Below are positions 14,103-22,148 of a stretch of 50,761 nucleotides of DNA, one piece after another (the first letter of the stretch is position 1; the number at the start of each line of letters is the position of its first letter). The notes beneath the pieces are model-generated. The model saw only the letters and a list, made by a program, of their open reading frames with translations. It was not told where the DNA came from and ran no database searches. Source of the DNA: Bacteroidales bacterium Bact_19 (lineage in GTDB: Bacteria > Bacteroidota > Bacteroidia > Bacteroidales > ML635J-15); assembly GCA_001603595.1 (NCBI GenBank), contig LUZK01000076.1, positions 1 through 50,761 of the forward strand, given 5' to 3'. The position numbers and the translations under genes are program-made.

Positions 14103-17042
14103 TTACTCTCGCGGATCAGTCTTAAGAGGCATTTTTTCCATTTTTTTCACTCTCAATGTAGGATAACCGAACTCTATGTCAATAATACCTAATAATAAAT
14201 ATATTCCATTACCTCTAAAAGGGTAATCTTTAAGGATATCGGGAAAATGTACTGAGTCGAAAAAGTTGCCTTCGTAATCAATCCATGTGATGAAGTTCAT
14301 AATCTTGAGATCGGAAGTTTTTACATATTTTAATGTTACAAATTGTCCGAGCATTCTGACTTCTTTTCCGGAAAATTTTATCATGTCCTTAAAATAAACT
14401 TCGCCCCTGAACTTAGTTTGCAACATATCGAATAATGATAAACTCACAGGGAAATCCAGAAGTTCGATTTCATCATAGGCTTTTTCAAGATTGGATTGTT
14501 GGAGTGCAGGCAGAAACAATTCGATAGAATATGAGAAAAGTTTTTTTTGTTTTAATAATAATTTTGAGTCCGATTTATTTTTTACAAATAGTTTCTCCCA
14601 CATTAGTTCGGGACGGGATTTCCCGGTAAAATCAAAAGCTCCGCATTTTATCAGTATATTAAGTTGTTCGTCGGGAATGGCACATCTTTCCATAAAATTG
14701 TGGAGGTCTGTAAATTTCCCGTATAAGTTGCGTTCTATTAAGATTTGACTAACTATATTTTCTTCGAGATTTTTAACATGAATAAATCCGATAAAAACTT
14801 CAGTTCCTTTTACAGAAGTTAAGTACTCGCTGTTGTTTATACATGGTAGATTAATTGTTGCCCCTGATCTTTTTGCTTCATGAAAATAAACCCATGAATT
14901 GTAAAAACCTCCAAAGTTGTTTATTACCGAAACCATAAATTCTATTGGGAAGTAAGTTTTTAGAAATAAACTTTGATAACTTTCTACAGCATAAGAGGCT
15001 GAATGAGCTTTGGAAAAAGAATACCCCGCAAAAGATTCTATTTGTCTCCAAAGTTCTGTACTTACATCAATAGGACGATTATTCTTTTGACAAAGTTCGA
15101 AGAATTTATCTTTGATTTTATCGAATTCTTTTCTTGATCGGAATTTTCCGCTCATGGCTCTTCTGAGTACATCAGCATCAGCCAGATCCATACCTGCATA
15201 GTGATGACAAATTTTCAAAACATCTTCCTGATAAACCATAATTCCATAAGTTTCTGAGAGTTGTTCTTTCATTACAGGGTGTAAATATTCAAAGCAGGTG
15301 GGATTATTGTATCTTTCTATATATTTTTTCATCATTCCTGACTTTGCTACTCCCGGTCTGATAATGGAACTTGCAGCTACTAATGTGAGATAATTGTCGC
15401 ATCGTAATTTTTTTAAAAGACCTCTCATTGCTGGGCTTTCAATATAAAAGCATCCGAGAGTTTCGCCTGTAGATAGCTTTTGGATGATACTATTATCGGA
15501 TTTGAATTTATTTATATCATTGATATTTATATCAATATTTTTATTTTTCTTTATGATTTTAACACAGTCTTTGATGTGGCCTAACCCTCTCTGCGAAAGA
15601 ATGTCAAATTTCTCAAATCCTAATTCTTCTGCTACGTACATGTCCCATTGAGTTGTAGGAAATCCTTTTGGTGGTAGGTCAAGAGCCGCATAATTGAAAA
15701 TGGAGTCGTTGCTTATAATTATTCCTCCTGCGTGAATTGTTCTGAGGTTTGGAAAGTCTGTAAGTTTTGAAGCAATATTTATGATTTTTTTGTGAATAAA
15801 ATCTTTGTTTGCAACACTTGCAGGGTTTTTAGCAAGTACATCAAGTTCTTCTTTAGGCAGACCGTAAACTTTTCCTAGTTCTCGAAGTATGGAACGTGTT
15901 TGAAATGTATTAATTGCTCCGAGTAAAGCAGTTCGATTAAATCCATGTTTTTTGAAAATGTATGAAATAATCGTGTCTCTGTCTTTCCATGAAAAATCAA
16001 TGTCGAAGTCGGGAGGAGAACTTCGCTTTGGGTTTAAAAATCTTTCAAAATACAGGTCGAGCTCTATTGGATCAACATTTGTAATTTCCAGACAATATGC
16101 TACAATACTGTTGGCACCGCTGCCTCTGCCCACATAAAAGAAATCTTTGGATTTTGCAAATTGAATTATATCGTGAGCTATCAGAAAATACGAAACGAAG
16201 TTAAGTTTTGTGATTATTTCAAGTTCATGATTTAATCTTTGTATGGCAGTTTTGTTATTTTGACCATATCTTTTTTCTAAACCTTTTAAACTAAGATTTC
16301 TCAAAAGATTTATATCTTCGGAATAACTACTGCTGAAAACTTTTTTGTTTTTTAATCCATTATCGAAATGCAAATTGCATTCTTTTAAAAGGGTTAAAGT
16401 GTTAGTTATTATTTGAGGATATTGTGAATATATTTCACGAATTTTTGACGGCAGGATCATTATATCATTTGGGCTAAATTCTGTTGGCTCGTTTAGTTGT
16501 GATAGTAAAATATTTTTATCAATTGCACGGAGATGTTTACATATTTCATAATCTTCAGAACTTCTGAAACTTACAGGATATAGCACCAGCATTTTATCAT
16601 TTTTTAACGAGAATTTTGATGTTGAAATTTTTTTGATCTCATGGGGTTTTATCCCAATAAAATAATTATCTTCATCATTGAATAATTGTATATTTGAAAA
16701 TGGGACAATAACAAAAACATTGTTAAACAAAGGAATCGGGATTTTGGGTTTCTTTTTGATGTTTATTTCCGATATGAACTTATTAATTTCTGCAAGGCCT
16801 TTGTTATTTCTGGCAATAAGCAGGTAAAGTTGTTTGTTTTTATCATCCCTTATATCAACGCCTGCAATTGGTTTTACACCAATTTTTTTGCAATTGAAAT
16901 AGAATTCGGGAATAGCAGTAGTGTTATTAATATCGGTTAAAACTATGCTGTCGTTTTTTGTTTTTAGAGCAAAATCAGCCAATTCGGACGGACTAATGGT
17001 TCCGTAGCGTAATGAATAATATGTATGGCAATTAATGAACAT
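14103..17042 (-). CDS. dnaE2: DNA polymerase III alpha subunit, short second type (DnaE2-like)
   Basis: The 979-residue C-family polymerase has an N-terminal PHP domain, then palm and fingers with the catalytic aspartates in PPDFDIDF (about Asp347 and Asp349) preceded by GRGSGANSIVAYCLEITNVDPIELDLYFERFLNPKR. Next come the conserved thumb/finger blocks (AGGIIISND, GLGHIKDC, IRPGVAKSGMM, YGIMVYQEDVLKICHHYAGMDLADADVLRRAMSGK, FSKAHSASYAVESYQSLFLKTYFP), HhH motifs and a C-terminal OB fold. The length fits the DnaE2/ImuC group of error-prone replicases used in damage tolerance rather than the main replicative DnaE. The PHP metal motif is degraded (NCHTYYS, LTDINN instead of HxH and TDH). No imuA or imuB partner is present nearby. 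Confidence 0.85.
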   Translation of the reverse strand: MFINCHTYYSLRYGTISPSELADFALKTKNDSIVLTDINNTTAIPEFYFNCKKIGVKPIAGVDIRDDKNKQLYLLIARNNKGLAEINKFISEINIKKKPKIPIPLFNNVFVIVPFSNIQLFNDEDNYFIGIKPHEIKKISTSKFSLKNDKMLVLYPVSFRSSEDYEICKHLRAIDKNILLSQLNEPTEFSPNDIMILPSKIREIYSQYPQIITNTLTLLKECNLHFDNGLKNKKVFSSSYSEDINLLRNLSLKGLEKRYGQNNKTAIQRLNHELEIITKLNFVSYFLIAHDIIQFAKSKDFFYVGRGSGANSIVAYCLEITNVDPIELDLYFERFLNPKRSSPPDFDIDFSWKDRDTIISYIFKKHGFNRTALLGAINTFQTRSILRELGKVYGLPKEELDVLAKNPASVANKDFIHKKIINIASKLTDFPNLRTIHAGGIIISNDSIFNYAALDLPPKGFPTTQWDMYVAEELGFEKFDILSQRGLGHIKDCVKIIKKNKNIDININDINKFKSDNSIIQKLSTGETLGCFYIESPAMRGLLKKLRCDNYLTLVAASSIIRPGVAKSGMMKKYIERYNNPTCFEYLHPVMKEQLSETYGIMVYQEDVLKICHHYAGMDLADADVLRRAMSGKFRSRKEFDKIKDKFFELCQKNNRPIDVSTELWRQIESFAGYSFSKAHSASYAVESYQSLFLKTYFPIEFMVSVINNFGGFYNSWVYFHEAKRSGATINLPCINNSEYLTSVKGTEVFIGFIHVKNLEENIVSQILIERNLYGKFTDLHNFMERCAIPDEQLNILIKCGAFDFTGKSRPELMWEKLFVKNKSDSKLLLKQKKLFSYSIELFLPALQQSNLEKAYDEIELLDFPVSLSLFDMLQTKFRGEVYFKDMIKFSGKEVRMLGQFVTLKYVKTSDLKIMNFITWIDYEGNFFDSVHFPDILKDYPFRGNGIYLLLGIIDIEFGYPTLRVKKMEKMPLKTDPRE

Positions 17043-17282
17043 GATTGTTAAATAATTATTTATGATTGCAAAATAATCAAAAATTGATTAGATAATGAAA
17101 AAAATCAAAAATTTAGGTTAAAAAAATTTTGATTAAAATTCTGGCATTTTGAGGTAGAAAAAAAATTGATTTAAACCATGCGTTTTAGTTGATAGGTATT
17201 TTAGTAGAAATGGGTTTATAAAAAGTTTGTAATGAATACGAAAAAAGTGATATTTAACATTTTGTAATAATAAATATTTTTT

Positions 17283-17290
17283 TAATTTTG
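17283..17290 (+). promoter_or_regulatory. promoter for the 2-oxoacid:ferredoxin oxidoreductase operon
   Basis: TAATTTTG (TAnnTTTG) with TTTG at 17261-17264 as a -33 element, 18 bases apart. This is the best two-part match in the window. The ATG of the first gene is 30 bases downstream. Confidence 0.65.
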
Positions 17291-17320
17291 AGACGTAACA
17301 ATATTTTAAATTTATTTATT

Positions 17321-17551
17321 ATGGCAAAAGTAAGAGGAGCAATAGTAGTGGACGTTGAAAAATGCAAGGGGTGCGGAGTATGTGTACCTGCATGTCCACA
17401 AGAAGTTATATCTTTAGCAAAGGAAGTAAACGGGAAGGGTTATCATTATGCATATATGAATAAGCCCGAAGATTGTATAGGATGTGCTAATTGTGCTATA
17501 GTATGTCCAGATGGAGTAATTAGTGTATATAAAGTAAAGTTAGATAATTAA
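17321..17551 (+). CDS. ferredoxin-type (delta) subunit of 2-oxoacid:ferredoxin oxidoreductase
   Basis: This 76-residue protein has two [4Fe-4S] cluster motifs, CKGCGVCVPACP and CIGCANCAIVCP. It carries electrons from the TPP/Fe-S core of the oxidoreductase to free ferredoxin. The ATG at 17321 (MAKVRGAIVVDVEKC) is chosen; the frame upstream overlaps the promoter box. It heads a four-gene operon with alpha, beta and gamma subunits in the order delta-alpha-beta-gamma. Confidence 0.93.
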   Translation: MAKVRGAIVVDVEKCKGCGVCVPACPQEVISLAKEVNGKGYHYAYMNKPEDCIGCANCAIVCPDGVISVYKVKLDN

Positions 17552-17568
17552 TAATTAAAACTACGAAT

Positions 17569-18648
17569 ATGGGAGAATTAAGATTAATGAAGGGCAATGA
17601 AGCTTTTGCCGAAGCATGTATTCGTGCAGGAGTTGATGCCTATTTTGGATATCCTATCACCCCTCAGTCAGAGGTATTAGAGTATTTAATGTCACAAAAG
17701 CCATACGAAACAACCGGTATGGTTGTATTACAAGCTGAAAGCGAAGTTGCTGCGATAAATATGTGTTATGGAGCAGGAGGAGCCGGGTTTTTACCAGTAA
17801 CTTCATCTTCGAGTCCCGGTATTAGTTTAAAAATGGAAGGAGTATCATATATTGCAGGAGCTGAATTACCTTTAATAATTTTGAATGTTGTTAGAGGAGG
17901 ACCCGGATTAGGGGATATTCAACCTGCACAAAGTGATTATTTTCAAGCAACAAAAGGTGGAGGGCATGGAGATTATCGTTTATATGTTTTAGCACCATCT
18001 TCTGTTCAGGAAATGGCTGATTTTGTACTCATTGCCAAAGAAATGGCTTTCAAATATCGAAACCCCGTTATGATTCTTAGCGATGGTATTATTGGTCAAA
18101 TGATGGAAAAAGTCGAATTATTTGATCCAATTCCTCGCAGAACAATCCAAGAAGTAGAAAAACAAGCTCCGTGGGCAACAACAGGTAAAAAAGCTAATCG
18201 CGAAAGAAATATAATTACATCTTTAGATTTGGATCCTTTAAAACAAGAACAGCATGTTTATCATTTAAGAGATAAATACTCTCAAATGGAACGTGAAGAT
18301 GTACGTTTTGAAGAAATTTCAACCGAAGACGCTGAATATTTACTTGTTGCTTATGGATCGAGTGCTAGAATTTGCCAAAAAGCTGTAGATTTAGCTAGAG
18401 AAGAAGGTATTAAACTGGGTTTATTACGTGCGATTACATTATTTCCATTTCCAAGTAAACGTTTAGCAGAACTTTCTAATCAAGTAAAAGGTATGTTAGC
18501 AGTGGAAATGAGTTTAGGACAGATGGTTGAAGATGTTAAACTTGCGGTTAATTGCAGAGTTCCTGTAGAACATTACGGAAGAACCGGAGGAGTTATTCAT
18601 TCGCCTGTTGAAGTTTTGGAAGCTTTAAAATCAAAAATTATAAAATAG
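17569..18648 (+). CDS. vorB: 2-oxoacid:ferredoxin oxidoreductase alpha subunit (VorB/KorA type)
   Basis: This 359-residue protein has the pyrimidine-binding and C-terminal domains of the enzyme family. Family signatures are KGNEAFAEACIRAGVDAYFGYPITPQSEVLEYL, QAESEVAAINMCYGAGGAGFLPVTSSSSPGISLKMEGVSYIAGAELPLIILNVVRGGPGLGDIQPAQSDYFQ, and the Rossmann-like YLLVAYGSSARIC. It oxidatively decarboxylates a 2-oxoacid with CoA and ferredoxin in the cytoplasm. The sequence type matches what is usually named VorB (3-methyl-2-oxobutanoate, from valine) in Bacteroidota, but 2-oxoglutarate (KorA) cannot be excluded by eye. It lies 17 bases after the ferredoxin subunit gene. Confidence 0.88.
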   Translation: MGELRLMKGNEAFAEACIRAGVDAYFGYPITPQSEVLEYLMSQKPYETTGMVVLQAESEVAAINMCYGAGGAGFLPVTSSSSPGISLKMEGVSYIAGAELPLIILNVVRGGPGLGDIQPAQSDYFQATKGGGHGDYRLYVLAPSSVQEMADFVLIAKEMAFKYRNPVMILSDGIIGQMMEKVELFDPIPRRTIQEVEKQAPWATTGKKANRERNIITSLDLDPLKQEQHVYHLRDKYSQMEREDVRFEEISTEDAEYLLVAYGSSARICQKAVDLAREEGIKLGLLRAITLFPFPSKRLAELSNQVKGMLAVEMSLGQMVEDVKLAVNCRVPVEHYGRTGGVIHSPVEVLEALKSKIIK

Positions 18649-18659
18649 GAGAGTATATT

Positions 18660-19439
18660 ATGGATTTCAAAGATATAATTAAACCTGAAAATTTGGTCTA
18701 TCGTCGCAGTTCTTTGTTAACAGACAAACCATTTTCGTATTGCCCGGGTTGTGGTCATGGAACAATTCATCGCTTAATTATGGAAGTTGTCGAAGAACTA
18801 GGCATTCAAGAAATTACCGTAGGTATAGCCCCGGTAGGTTGCTCTGTTTTGGCATATGAATTTATGAATATGGATATGCAACAAGCTGCACATGGTCGTG
18901 CTCCGGCTTTGGCAACTGCTTTAAAGCGTCTTATGCCCGATAAATATATTTTTACATATCAAGGCGATGGCGATTTAGCTGCAATAGGTACGGCAGAAAC
19001 AATTCATGCTTGTAATCGTGGCGAAAATATCATAATATTTTTCGTGAACAATGGTATTTATGGTATGACCGGAGGACAAATGGCCCCAACAACTTTACCG
19101 GGAATGCCGGCTTCAACTTGCCCTTTTGGTCGTGATGTTAACATTATGGGTAATCCGCTAAAAATTACTGAATTGGTTGCTCAATTACCCGGAGTCCATT
19201 TTGCTACTCGTCAATCTGTTCATACTCCCCGCAATGTACGTAGAGCTAAAAAAGCTATTCAGATGGCTTTCGAAGTTCAAAAAAATAAAAAAGGAACTAG
19301 TTTCGTGGAATTTGTATCTAATTGCAATTCCGGTTGGAAATTAAGTCCTGTTGCCGCAAACGAATGGATGGAACAACACATGTTTCCGTTCTACCCACTT
19401 GGAGATATTAAAGTTGATGGTAATTTAGTTACTAAATAA
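18660..19439 (+). CDS. 2-oxoacid:ferredoxin oxidoreductase beta subunit (TPP-binding)
   Basis: This 259-residue thiamin diphosphate-binding subunit has the N-terminal cysteine motif FSYCPGCGHG, the TPP/Mg2+ motif YQGDGDLAAIGTAETIHACNRGENIIIFFVNNGIYGMTGGQ, and a C-terminal WKLSP. It pairs with the alpha subunit encoded 11 bases upstream. The cofactor links this operon to the TPP riboswitch-controlled receptor at 22149-24617 in the general sense that thiamin is needed, although there is no direct regulatory connection in the sequence. Confidence 0.9.
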   Translation: MDFKDIIKPENLVYRRSSLLTDKPFSYCPGCGHGTIHRLIMEVVEELGIQEITVGIAPVGCSVLAYEFMNMDMQQAAHGRAPALATALKRLMPDKYIFTYQGDGDLAAIGTAETIHACNRGENIIIFFVNNGIYGMTGGQMAPTTLPGMPASTCPFGRDVNIMGNPLKITELVAQLPGVHFATRQSVHTPRNVRRAKKAIQMAFEVQKNKKGTSFVEFVSNCNSGWKLSPVAANEWMEQHMFPFYPLGDIKVDGNLVTK

Positions 19440-19454
19440 TTAAAAATAAAAATC

Positions 19455-20003
19455 ATGACAGAAGAAATAATAATAGCCGGTTTTGGAGGACAAGGGGTCC
19501 TTTCAATGGGTAAAATTTTAGCTTATTCCGGAATTATGCAGGGTAAAGAAGTTAGCTGGATGCCTTCTTATGGTCCTGAAATGCGTGGCGGAACTGCTAA
19601 TGTAACTGTTATAATCAGTGACGAAAGAATAAGTTCTCCTATTGTTAATGTTTTTGATACTGCAATTATTCTTAATCAGCAGTCAATGGATAAATTCGAG
19701 AAAACTGTTAAACCTGGTGGAGTTCTAATTTATGATCCTAATGGTATAACCCGTCATCCTTCGCGTAAGGATATTAAAATTTATAGTATCGAAGCTACAG
19801 ACGAGGCTACAAATATGGGTAATACAAAAATATTCAATATGATAGTTTTAGGTGGTTTCCTAAGCGTGAAACCTATAGTTAAATTGGAAAATGTTATTAA
19901 AGGACTTGAAAAATCATTACCTGCCCGTCATCACAAATTAATCCCAATGAATCAAAAAGCAATCGAAGTTGGAATGGAACTTGTTAAGGAGTATATGGGT
20001 TAA
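19455..20003 (+). CDS. 2-oxoacid:ferredoxin oxidoreductase gamma subunit
   Basis: This 182-residue protein of the POR/KOR gamma family opens with EEIIIAGFGGQGVLSMGKILAYSGIMQGKEVSWMPSYGPEMRGGTANVTVIIS, the clear family signature, and has the middle segment NQQSMDKFEKTVKPGGVLIYD. It completes the four-subunit enzyme and is the last gene of the operon. A terminator at 20035-20060 follows the stop. Confidence 0.92.
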   Translation: MTEEIIIAGFGGQGVLSMGKILAYSGIMQGKEVSWMPSYGPEMRGGTANVTVIISDERISSPIVNVFDTAIILNQQSMDKFEKTVKPGGVLIYDPNGITRHPSRKDIKIYSIEATDEATNMGNTKIFNMIVLGGFLSVKPIVKLENVIKGLEKSLPARHHKLIPMNQKAIEVGMELVKEYMG

Positions 20004-20034
20004 ATTTTTTTTAATATTTATTCAAAATTTTCTT

Positions 20035-20060
20035 AGCCGAGCATTTAGTTCGGCTTTTTT
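20035..20060 (+). terminator. terminator of the oxidoreductase operon
   Basis: AGCCGA/TCGGCT stem, extendable by a G-T pair, then six T. It lies just before the stop of the convergent radical SAM gene. Confidence 0.8.
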
Positions 20061-20068
20061 ATTAGATT

Positions 20069-21076
20069 TCAAACATTCACTTCGTAATTTGCAAAACTTA
20101 TATCGGAATCCACTTTTCGAGTTTTTTCTAGAAAAACATCTTTGTATATTTTTTTGCAGATTTTATTTTTAATCAAAAATTTTCTAAAAGAGCTATACTT
20201 ATTCAGATTAAAATTTTTGTCACCAATATGTTCCGGGGAAATATAACAATAGCTATATTCGGCAATATCCGGAATATATCGAGTGATATTTACTGACGGT
20301 AGATTTTTTGTAAGTATGCTGATGATTCTCCTATCATTACAGAAATGTTCTATTCTGTTTATTATGTATTCATACTCTTTTTCTTTCTTTTTAAGATCAA
20401 AATCTTTATATTCGGAGTTGCCAAGTTTTCTGATAGGACGAATCTGAATTATATCGGGTTTATATTTTTCTAGTAAATCAAAAATATTATTAAGGTCGTA
20501 TAAATTATCAGGATTTACAGTATAGTTAAGGCGTAATTTTAAATTGGGGAAAGATTTTTTTGCTTCTGAAACATTTTGCAGTAAATTTAAAAACTTTTCA
20601 AAATCACCTCCCGGCATAAGTTTATTATAAATTTTATCCGAAGCACCATGAAACGAAATTATAATTTCATTAAGCCCTGCTTGAGCAAGCTCAATTATCT
20701 TTTCAAAAGATAGTAGAGACCCGTTTGTTGTAATGCTTATATGTGGAACTCCGTGTTGTTTAGCTAGTTTAACAATATCGCTGTTATATTTATATAACAG
20801 TGGTTCTGCTCCGCATCCGATTTGTAGTTTTAGAGCATTTTTAAAGAAAGCTTGTGATATTCTTTTTAGTGTATCGTAATCAAATTTCAGCTTTGAAGGT
20901 TTATAGTTAGGATCGCTGAAATAACACATTTTACATCTAAAGTTACATAACAATATTGGATCAATAAAAATATTCAGAAATCTTTTATTAGTAACGAGCA
21001 AAAAACCAAATCCTAAAATTTTTAATTTTTGACTTCGAATTAAACTGTTAATCTTTAGAACTTTATAATAGTTCAT
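20069..21076 (-). CDS. radical SAM protein, unknown specificity
   Basis: This 335-residue protein has the radical SAM cluster motif CNFRCKMC (CxxxCxxC) after IDPILLC, followed by the expected barrel motifs: the GCGAEPLLY block (equivalent to GGEPL), ISITTNGSLLS and EIIISFHGASDKIYNKLM. The C-terminal third has no obvious SPASM/auxiliary cysteine cluster. Its reaction cannot be deduced. It lies 8 bases downstream of the M29-type aminopeptidase gene and is surely co-transcribed, so it could modify a peptide or protein, but that is speculative. Confidence 0.82.
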   Translation of the reverse strand: MNYYKVLKINSLIRSQKLKILGFGFLLVTNKRFLNIFIDPILLCNFRCKMCYFSDPNYKPSKLKFDYDTLKRISQAFFKNALKLQIGCGAEPLLYKYNSDIVKLAKQHGVPHISITTNGSLLSFEKIIELAQAGLNEIIISFHGASDKIYNKLMPGGDFEKFLNLLQNVSEAKKSFPNLKLRLNYTVNPDNLYDLNNIFDLLEKYKPDIIQIRPIRKLGNSEYKDFDLKKKEKEYEYIINRIEHFCNDRRIISILTKNLPSVNITRYIPDIAEYSYCYISPEHIGDKNFNLNKYSSFRKFLIKNKICKKIYKDVFLEKTRKVDSDISFANYEVNV

Positions 21077-21084
21077 AATATAAT

Positions 21085-22056
21085 TTAAATTTCAAAATCA
21101 AGAAGTTTCCCTTTTTGCATAATAAGCTTATCATCAAAATAGACATCCGGAAATTTAACCAACCCGTCTATATGACTATTAACAGAAATAGTTCCTCCCA
21201 TAGTAAGATTATTTCCGAAAGCTATATGAATTGTACCGAAAACTTTTTCGTCTTCCAGGATTTGACCGCTGAGTATAGCTTTGTAGTTTGTTCCTATTCC
21301 GAATTCTGCTACAGCTCTTGCTTCTATTCCTGATTTGTCGAGCATTTCCTGAAGTTTTGCAGCCTCTTCTCCACCGGTTATTTCTTTGGCATATCCATTA
21401 ACAATATTTATTTTAATTGGCTGTTTAACAAGACCAATTCCTGCAACCGATCCGTCAATAACAAGTATCCCGTTTGTAGTACCTTCTACCGGAGCAAGAT
21501 AAACCTCTCCAGAAGGCATGTTACCGCTTTGTCCTTTTTCTCTTAAAACTCCGGTACTTTCGATTATCATTCTACCTTCGATATTCATTGTGAGATCGGT
21601 TCCAAGTTCGGTAACAATTTTTACAATTTTTACTCCTTCAAGTTTTTTTGCAACAAATTTTGTTAGTTCGATAATCTTATCAAAATCAGCATTCAGACAT
21701 CTAGACATAATTTCAACAGATATCCCCGGCATTGTTCCAACTCTTACTCCATGTTTTACAGCATTACGCCGAGCATCAGTATGTGTTAATGATTTAGCTG
21801 TTGGACAAACTACAACATCAACCATTTTCATCATTTCCGCAACACATTCAGGGGGCTCTTGCCCATTTATTTCTCGTGATTTTATTTCCAGCAGAATACT
21901 TTCCTTGCAAAGTTGTTTGCCGGCTTCATGTAGTGCTAATCCAATTTCTCTTTTAACTTCATCTGTTACGATAAGTAAAGTTTCTTCAGGTTTTAATCCC
22001 ATTGCATCATGCAACCCAATTATTGAGGCTTGCATTAATTCTTTATTTATTTCCAT
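21085..22056 (-). CDS. M29-like aminopeptidase
   Basis: The protein is 323 residues and resembles the M29 (AmpS/PepS) metallo-aminopeptidases. Visible metal and catalytic-region motifs are GNMPSGEVYLAPVE, VAEFGIGTN, EKVFGTIHIAFGNN and NSHIDGL, matching the Glu/Glu/His/His-Asp pattern of the family. It is somewhat shorter than typical members (about 370-410 residues). It is cytoplasmic, with no signal peptide. The ATG at 22056 is chosen: the longer frame begins at a TTG that is part of the promoter box CTTTG. The radical SAM gene follows by 8 bases. Confidence 0.82.
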   Translation of the reverse strand: MEINKELMQASIIGLHDAMGLKPEETLLIVTDEVKREIGLALHEAGKQLCKESILLEIKSREINGQEPPECVAEMMKMVDVVVCPTAKSLTHTDARRNAVKHGVRVGTMPGISVEIMSRCLNADFDKIIELTKFVAKKLEGVKIVKIVTELGTDLTMNIEGRMIIESTGVLREKGQSGNMPSGEVYLAPVEGTTNGILVIDGSVAGIGLVKQPIKINIVNGYAKEITGGEEAAKLQEMLDKSGIEARAVAEFGIGTNYKAILSGQILEDEKVFGTIHIAFGNNLTMGGTISVNSHIDGLVKFPDVYFDDKLIMQKGKLLDFEI

Positions 22057-22065
22057 TTTTTTTTT

Positions 22066-22073
22066 CAAAGGTA
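22066..22073 (-). promoter_or_regulatory. promoter -7 box for the aminopeptidase-radical SAM operon
   Basis: The minus strand reads TACCTTTG (TAnnTTTG), followed by an A tract directly into the ATG 9 bases away. The leader would be only a few bases long. Confidence 0.55.
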
Positions 22074-22095
22074 AAAATTTTAATGTTATATATCA

Positions 22096-22130
22096 AAAAA
22101 AAAGAGGTTTACTAAAGACCTCTTTTTTTT
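22096..22130 (-). terminator. terminator after the TonB-dependent receptor gene
   Basis: AGAGGT/ACCTCT stem with a 9-base loop, flanked by A and T tracts on both sides, so it may work in both directions. On the minus strand it follows the receptor stop at 22149. Confidence 0.8.
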
Positions 22131-22148
22131 AAATCATCATAAATAAAT

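Noticed and set aside
17110-17121. AATTTAGGTTAA, identical to the end of the structured repeat
   Set aside because: Only 12 AT-rich bases match. No hairpins or other repeat parts are found next to it, so I do not call a third copy.
21518-22132. A 204-codon plus-strand frame opposite the aminopeptidase gene
   Set aside because: It is antisense to a clear M29-like gene and shows the Ser/Ile/Thr bias expected of a mirror frame, with no promoter or recognisable motif.
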